Of a stretch of DNA of 64,000 nucleotides, positions 45,618 to 57,118 are shown one piece after another; the first letter of the stretch is position 1, and every line of letters starts with the position of its first letter. The notes under the pieces are model-generated. The model was not told the DNA's origin. It did no database searches and worked only from the letters and a program-made list of their open reading frames with translations. The stretch is from Procambarus clarkii (Eukaryota > Arthropoda > Malacostraca > Decapoda > Cambaridae), in NCBI RefSeq assembly GCF_040958095.1, contig NC_091228.1, positions 11,152,769 to 11,216,768 on the forward strand, read 5' to 3'. The position numbers and the translations under genes were made by a program.

Positions 45618-46094
45618 TGTTAAGGTGACAGGCTCTTGAGTACATAACGAATGTGAGTCACTGTGTACTAGTAACTAAATTGTTGAATAAATTCATTTAT
45701 TTTGTTACACATCCCTTTGACGTCATTTCTCATTTTGAAGTACTGCCACCATTATTCATCTAAATTGCTAGTTGACATTGTCATTAATTTGAGTTGGCTC
45801 GGGATCCAGCCCAGAGCCTCAATCACTGAATATAAGATTCGGTGTGAGGACCTGTCCGCTACCTGTTAGATTTGCTTGCAAGCAAGTTGCAGAGCAAAGG
45901 ACCTAAGTGTGTAAGGTCTGGTATTGCGTGTGGTGAAGTAAAAGACCTTCCTGGCCTTCATCTCCACCTGGAATACCTAGACCTTGGCGTCTTGGTCACA
46001 CCTCCGGATTGTATTCCTTTGTTTGTCGAAGGCAAATATTCGAATCCACATCTCATTATAACCAGTTCCTTCACATCTGGCGCCCATCGTGGGG
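45618..46094 (+). mobile_element. Probable Gypsy-type LTR with primer site, remnant
   Basis: A candidate LTR from TGTTAAGG (45618) to TTCACA (46075), with an AATAAA signal near 45684. It is followed after two bases by TGGCGCCCATCGTGGGG (46078-46094), which looks like a tRNA primer binding site of Gypsy-type elements. No gag or pol follows; the sequence passes into the splice-junction minisatellite at about 46118. The left boundary is a guess. Confidence 0.5.
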
Positions 46095-46117
46095 CTAGAG
46101 CCTGTGAGGGTGGATCA

Positions 46118-46404
46118 CACACGAGGAACCTGAAGATGTATCCAGGTATCCCACTCATCTGACGAAGGACCTGGAGATGTATCCGGGTATCCCACTCACC
46201 TGACGAAGGACCTGGAGATGGATCCGGGTATCCCACTCACCTGACGAAGGACCTGGAGATGTATCCGGGTATCCCACTCACCTGACGAAGGACCTGGAGA
46301 TGTATCCGGGTATCCCACTCACCTGACGAAGGACCTGGAGATGTATCCGGGTATCCCACTCACCTGACGAAGGACCTGGAGATGGATCCGGGTATCCCAC
46401 TCAC
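46118..46404. repeat. 41-bp minisatellite made from the exon 3 / intron junction
   Basis: Seven units at exact 41-bp spacing (CTGACGAAG at 46159, 46200, 46241, 46282, 46323, 46364 and, as the exon itself, 46405). On the minus strand each unit carries the exon's end, CTTCGTCAG, followed by GTGAGTGGGATACCC, so the 5' splice site CAG|GTGAGT is present at the real junction and in five more units (intact at 46200-46364; mutated to ATGAGT at 46159). The units also repeat the GGATCC/ATCTCCAG part of the exon. Confidence 0.93.
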
Positions 46405-46535
46405 CTGACGAAGTGCCTGGAGATGGATCCATGTTCGTCTTGCCTCTCTTCGTGTTTACCCTCCACCTCCACGACGCCTTCCACCACACGAACCTTCAGC
46501 TCCTCCGGCTTGAACTGCTGAACGTCCAGCGACAT
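46405..46535 (-). CDS. Small heat shock protein, coding exon 3 (alpha-crystallin domain core)
   Basis: 131 nt, acceptor TTGACAACAG and donor GTCAG|GTGAGT. It encodes [31 protein letters not shown] and [12 protein letters not shown]. The L-D-V-x-x-F-x-P-E-E-L and G-K-H-E-E-R-x-D-E-H-G signatures are diagnostic of metazoan small heat shock proteins. The first codon is ATG, but it is internal: it continues DKFT of exon 2. The donor side is tandemly duplicated into the intron (46118-46404). Confidence 0.93.
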
Positions 46536-46782
46536 CTGTTGTCAAGACAAAAACGCTTTGAACACGACTCACGACTGATGATGTTCAAATAATTCTCGAA
46601 CAGTAGTTCACTGACGCCCTCTGCTTCCGAATCGCATCTCTTTAAATGCATACGTCACCTAACTACAGACAAAATTCTATTATGTAATATTAATTTATAT
46701 TTGAGAAAATATTTGATTTTGCAGACAATGTTGATGAATGCTTCCATTAGGGTGGGCGTCGCCTAGACGAGCCTAACTGCTG

Positions 46783-47075
46783 GACAGACTGTGATTATTG
46801 GATTGAGCCACATACTGCACAACTGCTGGACTTGTGCCACATACTATACAGAACTACTGGACGTGAGCCACATACAACATACAACGACTACTGGATGGGA
46901 GCTACATACTTCACAGGACTACTGGACGTGAGCCACATACTACACAACTACTGGACGTGAGCCACATACTACAGACCACAATTACTAGACGTGAGCCACA
47001 TACTACACAACACATCTTCTGGACGTGAGCTACATACTACACACCACAACTACTGTACGGGAGTCACATGCTACG
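46783..47075. repeat. Imperfect ~30-35-bp tandem array
   Basis: About nine loose copies of CTACTGGACGTGAGCCACAT with variable spacers, within the 608-bp intron between exons 3 and 2. It begins roughly 250 bases from exon 3 and ends about 70 bases from exon 2. Confidence 0.8.
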
Positions 47076-47143
47076 CACAAACCGCTTCTACAGAGTCTTC
47101 AAGTAGCCAGCTCATACCGGAGAAAACGGTATAGGATACTCAC

Positions 47144-47272
47144 GGTAAACTTGTCGGTGTGTTGACTAAGGGAGGAGATCCCGGAGCGCTCGCGGGGCGG
47201 GCGGCGACAGCAGGTGTAGAGGGAGGCGGTGGGTGACGACACGTCCTCCTCGGCCATCACTGACCCGAAGTG
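47144..47272 (-). CDS. Small heat shock protein, coding exon 2
   Basis: 129 nt (43 codons), acceptor GGGCACGTCCAG, donor ACC|GTGAGT, phase 0 at both ends. It encodes HFGSVMAEEDVSSPTASLY, a short Arg/Ser-rich segment (CCRRPPRERSG), and ISSLSQHTDKFT leading into the alpha-crystallin domain. HFG completes the FDQ-x-FG motif begun in exon 1. An ATG lies inside the exon, but the open frame continues upstream to the acceptor. Confidence 0.92.
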
Positions 47273-47374
47273 CTGGACGTGCCCACAGCCATGCGTTCAG
47301 TGAGATGGTAATTGGTAAGATAATTATCGAGATAAAGAGTTCGTACAGTCGGGTTTCATTTCCACCCACACTCA

Positions 47375-47505
47375 GGAATTCTCGATTCAAATCCTGGGAG
47401 GGACGGAAATGGTTGGGTGCGTTTCCTATCCTTTTTACTTAGCAATAAATAAGTACCCAAGAGTTAGTCAGCATGTTATGGGGATGCATCCTGGAGAGGG
47501 CCGAT
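47375..47505 (+). mobile_element. Diverged tRNA-derived SINE
   Basis: Similar to the 14313 family: CTCGATTCAAATCCTGGGAG in the B-box region, then AATAAATAAGTACCCAAGAG and GTTAGTCAG, and a CATCCTGGAGAGG block. The tRNA head and tail are eroded. Confidence 0.6.
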
Positions 47506-47515
47506 AATTTGTTTT

Positions 47516-49324
47516 TGGGTGGGGGGGGAGGGGACCTCTATATAACCCTTACAGTATATGTTGTTATGAACCTCCAGGTAGCCTAATGAGGTAGTCCTGC
47601 ATTTGTGAGAGTTATTGTGCACCTGACCAGATATAGGACCCAGGTAAATGAATTAAACTAAACAACGTCAGTAATTGTGATTGAAGAGAAGGAAAGCAGA
47701 GAGCCTCACTTGAGTCGTGAGATTCGACGGAGACAGACGTACGTAGTTGCCTCCTAACGAAGAAGGAAGTTTGTAGCTCATGGTGAAGAATTGGTGAGGA
47801 ACTACACGAACAACGTGTGAGGAAGCTGTTGGAGGATGGCGTGTAACGTATCTTTGTTATGGTGGTAACTATATATGGGCGACCTGAAGTCTATTGGGTA
47901 GTCGTGCCTTCGTGGACCCGATTGTGTGTGTAAATCCTTTAAGGGGATAATTGGGCAGGTGTTCCTGTGTGGCACCTGTTACGTCACTTCTCATGCTCAA
48001 GACAGGACGAGAAGCCGATAGTATCATGTCCCAGAGAAATTTGTGGACGACAGGTTGGGCGCCATATTTGTGCGTCGTTTGACAGGCGTCGACACGACAT
48101 CCTTTTGCGGCAAGAACACAATATTCTGTCATGTATAGCTTGTTATAGTTTGATCGTGTGCCCAGTGATCTTATAGGAGGTTATTGAATGTAGGTTAGAG
48201 AGTTGGTGAAAATAATGAGAGGATGTAATGAGTTTGAGATGATTTGCTATTACGGAGGCGGAAGCGACATATGCTCTCGCAGACGAGTGCAGTGTACGAC
48301 TGAGGGGTGGGAGCCCCCTGTGGACTCGTCCATTGTGGGGGAGTACGCATTTCAGTACAGTCGGGGCAGGGGATAGGGCAATGTGCGGTGGAATCTATTC
48401 TGTATATAAATATTATTTGAGTTTGATACGAGAATATGTAATTATGACAGAGGAACTTCATATATATGGTGGAACTTCATGTAGCAGTGGTACTTGGAGG
48501 ACGTGTTTCGTCGTTGTTCGACGTAACAACGAAAGCAGCAGTAATATTGAGAAGAGTGCAGGAGTACCTACCTAATTTGAGGACCCGTTGATGGATAGTC
48601 CTGTTTGTGGGCCTCAGGACGTAATACAGAGATATATGGACACCATTATTGTTTGAGGGAGTGCATGAATTCATATGTTATTAGTTGTGTTCATATATAT
48701 CACCTTACAGTGTAAGGTGATACGCTAATATTTATCTTGTTTGAGTTAATTTATATGCAAGTTGCCTAGCCCAGACGGTGAGAAGGCCGGGGGTTGCTGG
48801 TAAAGATTAAACAGCAGGATAGCGTAGTTTATTTGTTGGAGCATTAATACTATATAGGTGTGATGTGGTGCTAGATAGTTGGACCTGATGATACTATGCT
48901 GATATATTTCACTCTTTGTATTGTTGTAATAAATGCTTGTCTGTAGACAACTTGTTTTGCACTTGTCCTGATGAGAATTTCTAAAAGGAGGGAGAGAGAA
49001 ACAATTGCAGGTCGGTCGACAGCAGACATAATATCATGAAGAGGAACTAGAAGAAGATCATCCCAAAGCAAGGAGAGAGAGGGGTAAGTAATATCGGCTC
49101 CGTGGGGTGTGTACTCATGATAATGGGCCGGTTCTGAGCCCATTCCCCAAACAATATGACGGAGAGCCCCTCTCTCCATAGTTACATCATTAGAGGGTGA
49201 CTCTCCATAGGTGGAGGTGTTAGTGAACATTAGTGTGGTGTTATTGTTAGTTTTAATGGGTGTTTCTGACATATACAAGGGGACCATTCATAATGTACAC
49301 TGGCCGTCAGTCCCCCGACACAAT
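47516..49324. other. Unassigned intronic sequence; possible solo LTR
   Basis: No supported gene. It begins with TGTTATGAACCTCC (47560) and could be a long LTR ending near CCCCCGACA (about 49310), but I find no second copy or target duplication. The 138-codon minus ORF at 48871-49287 has no recognisable motif. Confidence 0.3.
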
Positions 49325-49583
49325 TAATTATTATTATTTTTTGTTTATTTATATTCAAGAGTTCTTACATTCTTGTAAAGCCACAAGCACACACAGCGTT
49401 ACGGGCAGGTCCTTATGCCTAATTTTCCCCGAAATACTACCCACAAAATCGTTTAACAATCAGGTACTCATTCACTGCTGGGTGAACAGAGGATTGGTGC
49501 CCAGTCAATCTTCCCCGGCCAGGATACGAACCCAGGCCAAAGCGCCGGGTGAATGTTTTACAACTACACCACGAGGACTGGCC
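49325..49583 (-). mobile_element. tRNA-derived SINE, second family
   Basis: On the minus strand it starts GGCCAGTCCTCGTGGTGTAG. The A box TGGTGTAGTTG fits the consensus exactly, and the B box GGTTCGTATCC has one mismatch. The body has CAGTGAATGAGTACCTGATT, and the 3' end is A/AAT-rich (AAACAAAAAATAATAATAAT). Confidence 0.8.
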
Positions 49584-49734
49584 AAAATATTTTTTTGGGT
49601 AAAAACCCACAGTTGTGTATATGTGAAATTTATGTATGGAACTTATGCCAAGTCTTTCGCACTCTTCTGAGTGTTTTATCAAGGTCTGAGTGAGTGATTA
49701 GGACGAGACTTACATCTCAACGTCTAATGAGGCT

Positions 49735-50735
49735 GTTAACCTGGGTCCTGTTCTCTTATTCTTCTTGACCGCCTGACCAGGTCATCCCTAATCCCGACAG
49801 CAGATGTACCTGCGGAAATAAAGTCTTCTACGGAAATATGGTCATGTGTCCTTTCTGTAATCCTGCTAATCTGGGAACCGGAATTGTTAGTAATCGAGGA
49901 GAACCATCGTAATCCACTACTCTCGCTAAAAGAAAACTTCCAAATATCTCTGTGACACATCTGAGTTTCCAGTTTCCACCGATGTTCCCTTATTCTGTTA
50001 ATACTCAGCGTGAACATTTTGTCTATTTCCACTCTGTCAATCCTTCCGAGTATTTTATATGTTCTTATCATATCACACCCCCCCCCCATATTCCTTCTTT
50101 TTTTTGAGTCGTCAGGTTCATTTTGTACAGGCGCTCTTCATAACTCATCCCTCGTAACTCTGGGACGAGCCTCGTCGCAAATTTCTGAACCTTTTCCCGT
50201 TTCCGTATATGTTGCTTTAGGTTGGGGCTTCCATGATGGGGGTGGCAAACTCCAAGACTGGTCTCACGCAGGCAGTGACATTGACATATAGGACTCTACA
50301 TCTGTAAACATGTCATTTATGTATATTAAAAATATAACTGATCCCAGCACCGATCCTTGAGATACTCCACTCGTTACTGTTCGCCAGTCAGACTTCTCGC
50401 CCTCTACCGTTACTCTCTGGTTCCTTCCTGTTAGGTAATTCCTTAATCCTGCTAGGGCCTTTCTGCTTACTACAGCTTGCCTCTCAAATTTGAATAGCAG
50501 TCTTCTGTGCGATACTGCATCAAAGATTTTTTGGCAGTTCAGAAAATGCAGTTTGCCCATCCTTCCCTGTCCTGCCTTATTCTTGTTATTTTATCATGCA
50601 ATTCCAGAAGGTTTGTTAGCCATGATTTTCCTACCCTGAACCCATGTTTGTGTTTGCTTACAAAACTAATGTTCACTAGGTGTGCAACAAGTCTTAGCCT
50701 AATTATTTTTTTAAGTACAGGAGATGCGTGTCAGT
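49735..50735 (-). pseudogene. LINE-A family ORF2, 3' half
   Basis: Minus-strand reverse transcriptase from about the SIPCK/RLRL region to the C-terminus (CQKIFDAVSHRRLLFK, TSGVSQGSVLGSVIF, YINDM), then a deletion into the C-terminal domain (DKMFTLSINRIREHRWKLET). No intact frame. Joined at 50735 to an inverted piece of the same kind of element. Confidence 0.8.
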
Positions 50736-51120
50736 GATACAAGAAGAAAAATGTCGGTGAACGATTAAGTGACAAGACTAAGGAAAATAGAGAGGGCATA
50801 TACAGAAATGACAAGGGAATCTGCGAGGCACTGAATGCCAGTTTTCATGGAGTGTTTACAACCGAGCCTGAGCAGCTCCCATTGTTAGAAGAGATTACCC
50901 CTAGATGAAAGACTGCCAGATATAGAGGTGACAGCAGAGGTGGTAATGAATCAGTTGACAACACTGGATGCAACTGAAGCGGTTGGACCAGACATAGTAT
51001 CACTGTGGATACTAAAAGAGGCCGCGCAGGCCCTCAGCGTGCCTCTGGTAAGGATTTTTAATGAATCACTTATGTTGGGAGAATTGCCCAATTGCTGGAA
51101 GAGGGCAAATGTCTTCACCA
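50736..51120 (+). pseudogene. LINE-A family ORF2 fragment, inverted relative to 49735-50735
   Basis: Plus-strand linker and N-terminal reverse transcriptase (LTTLDATEAVGPDIV, LWILKEAAQAL, GELPNCWKRANV). It covers the segment just upstream of that carried, on the other strand, by 49735-50735. Several stops. Confidence 0.8.
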
Positions 51121-51179
51121 CTCCTCAGCTCCTCTTCTTCCATGTGACCCCCTACCCTTGCTAGGGGTCACATGGACCC

Positions 51180-52400
51180 CCCGTGGGGGACGGGGGGACC
51201 CCCCCCCCCCACCTCTTCCTCCATTTACTTCTTTCCCTTTCTGCCCCAATGCCCACACCTTCCCCTGAGTTCCCCCTGATTAATACAACCTCCCTCCCAC
51301 TCTCACTATCCATGTTCCATCCTAACCTCTTCCCCCACCCCCTCTATCCTTCTCCCCCCCCCCCCCCCAACTTTTCAACCTCTATCTGACTCTCGACCTC
51401 ACGGTACTTCTCAACCCCCCTATGCCCCCATGGATCCTCCCTAATCTTCACACCCAGTATGCCCTTCCTTCTCCAGACCTACCTACCCAGGCCCTACCCC
51501 AGACCTTCCTATCTACCTTCCTAGATGCCCAACCCCATTCACCCCCAAGGACCCCTCCAGACCCCATTCCCCACCCAGACACCACGCGAGATCCCCCCAG
51601 CCCCCATTCATCCCCCTCAGACACCCCTTCCCCCTGATCCTCCCAGACACCCCCCGGATCCCCGCATTCATCCCCCTCATACATCACCCCCCCCCCCCAG
51701 ATCCCTCCAGACCCCCAGAGAAAGGGCGAACTCTGGTACCAGAGTTTCCATGAAGAATCTCAAGGTTTAGTACACCAATGCTGATGAGATATCTAATAAA
51801 GCAGAAGAGATAGAAGAAAGAGTTAGTGAGGCAGATCCTGACATAGTTGCAATAGTAAGAATTAAATAAACGGCATGATCTCGGATGTAATCTTTCCAGC
51901 GGGCTATCAAGTGATAAGAAAAGAGGACACAGAGACAGGGAGGGGGAGTGGCACTCCTAATAAAGCAGAAATGGAATTTTGAAGACCAGGGAAATCGGGG
52001 TACCAATGAGAGCACAAGCTCCATACATGGAACTCTGACAGCAGATGGGAGGAAGATTGTGATCTTGGTAATCTACAGTCCCCCACCAAACAGTAGAAGA
52101 CCCAGGCAGGAGTATGATGACAACAACAAGGCATGAACAGATGAACTGCAGAAGGCAGCAACATTCGCTCACAGAATGAGAGCGAAGCTGCTGGTTATGG
52201 GGGACCTAAATCATGGAGAGATAAATTGGGAATCAAGGAATCCCCATGGAGGGGACGAAACGTGGGGAGCAAAGTTAGTAGATGTTATAGACAGAATTTT
52301 CCTAGCACATGTGAAGGAGGACACAAGGGAAGGAGGAGGAGATGCACCGAGCTTATTAGACCTGATTTTCACCCAGAACGTGGAAGACATCGAGAATGAA
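51180..52400 (+). pseudogene. LINE-A family fragment: proline-rich spacer and endonuclease
   Basis: 51180-51740 is C-rich and encodes proline-rich sequence ending in RERANSGTRVSMKNLKV. The endonuclease follows (TNADEISNKAEE, GDLNHGEINWESRNPHGGD, LLDLIFTQNVEDIEN) with stops and frame changes. It stops at 52400, where the strand of the LINE sequence switches. Confidence 0.8.
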
Positions 52401-54600
52401 AGGCTTTTTGGCAGTCCAGAAATATGCAGTCTGCCCAACGTTCCCTGTCCTGTCTTATACTCAATATTTTATCATAGAATTCCAAAAGGTTTGTTAGGCA
52501 CGATTTCCCTTTCCAGAACCCATGTTGATGTTCGTTCACAAACAAAACGTTCTCCAGGTGTGCAATCAGTCGTAGCCTAATTCTTCTTTCTAGTATTTTA
52601 CAGGGGATGCTTGTCAGTGATAAAGGTCTATAGTTAAGTGCCTCCTCCCTTTCGCCTTTCTTGAAAATCGGTACCACATTTGCCCTCTTCCAGCCATTGG
52701 GCAATTCTCCCGTCATAAGTGATTTATTAAAGATCCTTGCCAGAAGCACTCTGAGGGCCTGCACTGCTTCTTTTAGTATCCACGGTGATACTTTGTCTGG
52801 TCCAACTGCTTTAGTTGCATCCAGTGTTGTCAGCTGTTTCATTACTTCCTTTGCTGTCACCTCTATATCTGATAGTTTTTCATCTAGGGTAATCTCTTCT
52901 AACAATGGGAGCTGCTCAGGCTCAGTAGTGAATACTCCATGGAAACTGGCATTCAGTGCCTCGCAGATTTCCTTGTTACTTTCAGTATATGCCCCTCTGT
53001 TTTCCTTAGTCTTGTCACTTGGTCGTTCACCGACATTTTTCTTCTTATATGGCTGTGTAGTAACTTAGGTTGCTTTTTCGCTTTGATCACAATATCGTTC
53101 TCATAGTCCCTGTCCGATGTTCGTCTTATGTTAATATAATCGTTCCTAGCTCTGTTGCAGCTGATCCTGTTGTCCTCTGTCCTTTGTCTTCTGTACTTCC
53201 TCCACTCCCGCCTGCTGGCCATTTTGCTTCCTGACACTATCTATTAAACCATGGGTTATTATAATCCCTCCTGCTTTTTGCCTTTACTGTTGGTATAAAT
53301 CTCTATTCGGCCTCCTGGCATTTCCGTGTGACTAGGTCCATCATATCTTGGACAGTTTTCCTTTAATTTCTTCCTCCCACTGCACTTCTCCCAGATAGTC
53401 CCTTATCCTCCTATAGTCCCCTTTCCTGTAGTCAACTCTCCTTCCCAGACCTCTTGTCCCATGGTCACAAGTTTGAATTCCATCATGTAGTCAAAGACTA
53501 AGACACAATGGTCGCTGGCCCCTAGATGTATTTCATGCTCCAAATTCTCGATGTCTTCTACGTTCTGGGTGAAAATCAGGTCTAAAAGGCTCGGCGCATC
53601 CCCTTCTCTTTCCCTTCTGTCTTCCTTCACATGTTGTGTTAGGAAATTCCTGTCTATAACATCTACTAACTTTGCTCCCCACGCTTCAGTCCCCTCCATG
53701 GGAATTCCTTGATTCCCAATTTATCTCTCCATTATTTAGGTCCCCCATAACCAGCAGCTTCGCTCTCATACTGTGGGCTAGTGTTGCTGCCCTCTGCAGT
53801 TCATCTATGCATGCCTTGTTCTTGTCATCATACTCCTGCCTGGGTCTTCTACTGTTTGGAGGGGGATTGTAGATTACCATGATCACAATCTTCCTCCCAT
53901 CTTCTGTCAGAGATACATGTATGATGCTTGTGCTCTCATTGGTAACCCGATTTCCTAGGTCTTCAAACTTACATTTCCGCTTTATTAGGAGTGTCACTCC
54001 CTCTCCCTGTCTCTGTGTCCTCACTTTTCTTATAACCTGGTAGCCCTCAGGAAAGATTGCATCCAAGATCATGTCATTTATATTAGTTTCCTCAATTGCA
54101 ATTCTGTCAGGATCTGGCCCAATCACTCTTTCTTTTATATCTTCTGCTTTATTAGATATCTCATCAGCATTGGTGTACCAAACCTTCAGATTCTTCATGG
54201 AAACTCTGATACCAGAGTTCGCCCTTTCTCTGGGGGTCTGAGGGGATCTGTGGGGTGACTGGGGGTGAATTTGGGGATTTGGGGGGTGTCTAGGTGGATC
54301 CATGGCTTGTCTGGTGGGATCCGAGGGGTATCGGGAGGGGGTGAAAGAGGTCGGGAGCTGTGCTTGGGGGGCGAATGGGGGCTGGACATCTAGGAAGGTT
54401 CCTATAGGAAGGTCTGGGGTAGGGCCTGGGTAGGTAAGTCTGGAATAGGAAGGGTATACTGGGTCTGAAGATTAGGGAGGGTCTTATAGGCATAGAGGGG
54501 ATGGGAGGTTGCATAAGGTTAGGAGTCAGTTAGAGGTTGAGAGGTTAAGGGAGAGGAGGATAGAGGGGATTGGGAGAAGAGGGGCAGATGGAACATGGTG
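52401..54600 (-). pseudogene. LINE-A family fragment: proline-rich spacer, endonuclease, RT N-terminus
   Basis: Read on the minus strand from 54600: G/C-rich proline-coding spacer (to about 54200), endonuclease (53403-54303; MKNLKVWYTNADEIS, VIYNPPPNSRRP, GDLNNGEINWES, GASDHCVLVFD), basic linker (52953-53237) and RT to FLDCQKAF (52369-52905). The endonuclease and spacer parts are an inverted, roughly 10-15% diverged counterpart of 51180-52400. Confidence 0.85.
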
Positions 54601-54606
54601 TGTCTG

Positions 54607-56957
54607 TACTCACCTAGTTACCTAGTTGTATTTTCAGGGGTTGAGCTCTGACTCTTTGGTCCCCGCCTCTCAACCGGCAATCAACAGGTGTACAGATTCC
54701 TGAGCCTATTGGGCTCTATCATATTTACACTTGAAACTGTGTATGGAGTCAGCCTCCACCACATCACTTCCTAATGCATTCCATTTGTCAAACACTCTAA
54801 CACTAAAAAAAGTTCTTTCTAATATCTCAGTGGCTCATTTGGGCACTCAGTTTCCACCTGTGTCCGCTTGTGCGTGTGCCCCTTGTGTTAAATAGCCTGT
54901 CTTTATCTACCCCATCAATTCCCTTCAGAATCTTGAATGTGGTGATCATGTCCCCCCTAACTCTTCTGTCTTCCAGCGAAGTGAGGTTTAATTCCTGTAG
55001 TCTCTCCTCGTAGCTCATACCTCTCAGCTCGGACACTAGTCTGGTGGAACACCTTTGAACCTTTTCCAGTTTAGTCTTATCCTTGACTAGATATGGACTC
55101 CATGCTGGGGCTGCATACTCCAGGATTGGCCTGACATATGTGGTATACAAAGTTCTGAATGATTCTTTACACAAGCTTCTGAATGCCGTTCGTATGTTGG
55201 CCAGCCTGGCATATGCCACTGATGTTATCCTCTTGATATGTGCTGCAGGAGACAGGTCTGGCGTGATATCAACCCTCAAGTTTTTTCTTTCTCTGACTCC
55301 TGAAGAATTTCCTCTCCCAAATGATACCTTGTATCTGGCCTCCTGTTCCCTACACCTATCTTCATTACATTACATTTGCTTGGGTTAAACTCTAACAGCC
55401 ATTTGTTCGACCATTCCTGCAGCTTGTCCAGGTCTTCTTGAAGCCTCAAGCTGTCCTCCTCTGTCTAAATCCTTCTCATAATTTTGGCGTCGTCAGCAAA
55501 CATTGAGAGGAATGAGTCTATACCCTCTGGGAGATTATTTACGTATATCAAAAACAGGATAGGTCCAAGTACAGCGCCCTGTGGGACTCCACTAGTGACT
55601 TCACGCCATTCTGAGGTCTCACCCCTCACTGTAACTCTCTGCTTCCTATTGCTTAGGTACTCCCTTATCCACTGGAGCGGTCTACCAGTTACTCCTGCCT
55701 GTTTCTCCAGCTTATGCATCAACCTTTTATTGGGTACTGTGTCAAAGGTTTTCCGACAGTCCAAAAAATGCAGTCCGCCCATCCTTCTCTTTCTTGCTTA
55801 ATCTTTGTCACCTGGTCGTAGAATTCTATCAAGCCTGTAAGGCAAGATTTACCCTCCCTGAACCCATGTTGATGTGTTGTCACTAAGTCTCTTCTCTCCA
55901 GATGTGTTACTAGGTTTTTTCTCACAATCTTCTCCATCACCTTGCATGGTATACAAGTTAAGGACACTGGCCTGTAGTTCAGTGCCTCTTGTCTGTCACC
56001 CTTTTTGTATATTGGTACTACATTAGCAGTCTTCCATATTTCTGGTAGGTCCCCCGTTTCCAGTGACCTACTTTACACTATGGAGAGTGGCAAGCAAAGT
56101 GCTCCTGAACACTCTTTCAATACCCATGGCGAGATTCCGCCTGGCCCAACAGCTTTTCTCACATCCAGCTCCAATAGGTGCTTCTTGACCTCATCTCTTG
56201 TAATTTCGAACCTATCCAAGGTCACCTGGTTTGCTGCCACCTCTTCTAGCGCCGTGACATCTCCCTGTTCTATTGTAAAGACCTCCTGGAACCTTTTGTT
56301 GAGTTCTTCACACACCTCTTTGTCGTTCTCTGTGTACCTTTGCTCGCCCACCCTAAGTTTCATCACCTGTTCCTTCAGTGTTGTCTTCCTCCTGATGTGG
56401 GTTCGGTCTTGGCTTTATTAGCTATATCATTTTCATACCTTTTTTCAGCTGCTCTTCTCACACTGACATACTCGTTCCTGGTTCTCTGGTATCTCTCTCT
56501 ACTTTCTGGTGTTCTGTTATTACGGAAGTTCCTCCATGCCCTTTTGTTTTGCTCCTTTGCTTTCATACATTCTTTATTATACCACGGATTCTTCCTTTGC
56601 TTCTCTGTTTTTTCCTGTCGGGCTGGGACAAACCTGCTTACAGCCTCCTGACATTTTTGGGTGACATAGTCCATCATGTCTTGTACGGACTTGGTTCCGA
56701 GTTCTGTGTCCCAATGTATATCCCATAGGAATTTATTCATTTCCTCATAGTTTCCCTTTCGGTACGCCAGCCCTTTGGTTCCCAGTTCTTTTTTGGGGGT
56801 GATAATTCCCAGCTCAACCAGGTACTCAAAGCTCAATACACTGTGATCACTCATTCCCAAGGGGGCTTCCAACTTAACTTCCCTTATATCCGACTCATTT
56901 AGGGTAAATATCAGATCAAGCAAGGCTGGTTCATCCCCTCCTCTCATTCTTGTCCCG
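54607..56957 (-). pseudogene. LINE-F: LINE-A family copy, 5'-truncated in endonuclease
   Basis: The minus-strand frames show the endonuclease end ([29 protein letters not shown]), the linker (NPWYNKECMKAKEQ), RT ([48 protein letters not shown]) and C-terminus (TTYVRPILEYAAPAW), then the usual 3' tail. It is fairly well preserved but has several frameshifts. The 5' end abuts (TG)n at 56963, and the 3' end runs into TGTGTCTGT. Confidence 0.85.
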
Positions 56958-56962
56958 GTCCC

Positions 56963-57057
<95 letters not shown>

Positions 57058-57118
57058 TGCGTGTGTGTGTGTGTGTGCGAGAGTGTGTGTGTGTGTGTGT
57101 GTGTGTTTGTGTTTATTG
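56963..57118. repeat. (TG)n microsatellite
   Basis: About 155 bp of TG with a few C and T interruptions near 57055-57080 and 57107. It marks the 5' truncation point of LINE-F. Confidence 0.97.

Noticed and set aside
42695-46404. CRISPR-like regular arrays with 41-bp period
   Set aside because: There are no variable spacers between conserved repeats; the whole unit repeats. The context is eukaryotic and intronic.
46417-46418. GC-type donor (CCAG|GCACTT) ending exon 3 early
   Set aside because: The consensus donor GTCAG|GTGAGT 12 bases on keeps HFV, which the family has at this place.
46531-46535. ATG at the start of exon 3 as the translation start of the heat shock protein
   Set aside because: A consensus acceptor (TTGACAACAG) precedes it, and exons 1 and 2 supply an in-phase, family-typical N-terminus.
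48871-49287. 138-codon minus-strand ORF
   Set aside because: No recognisable motif, single copy, intronic AT-rich context; probably chance.
47560-49310. A complete solo LTR
   Set aside because: TG...CA-like ends can be picked, but there is no second copy, no primer site and no target duplication in the window.
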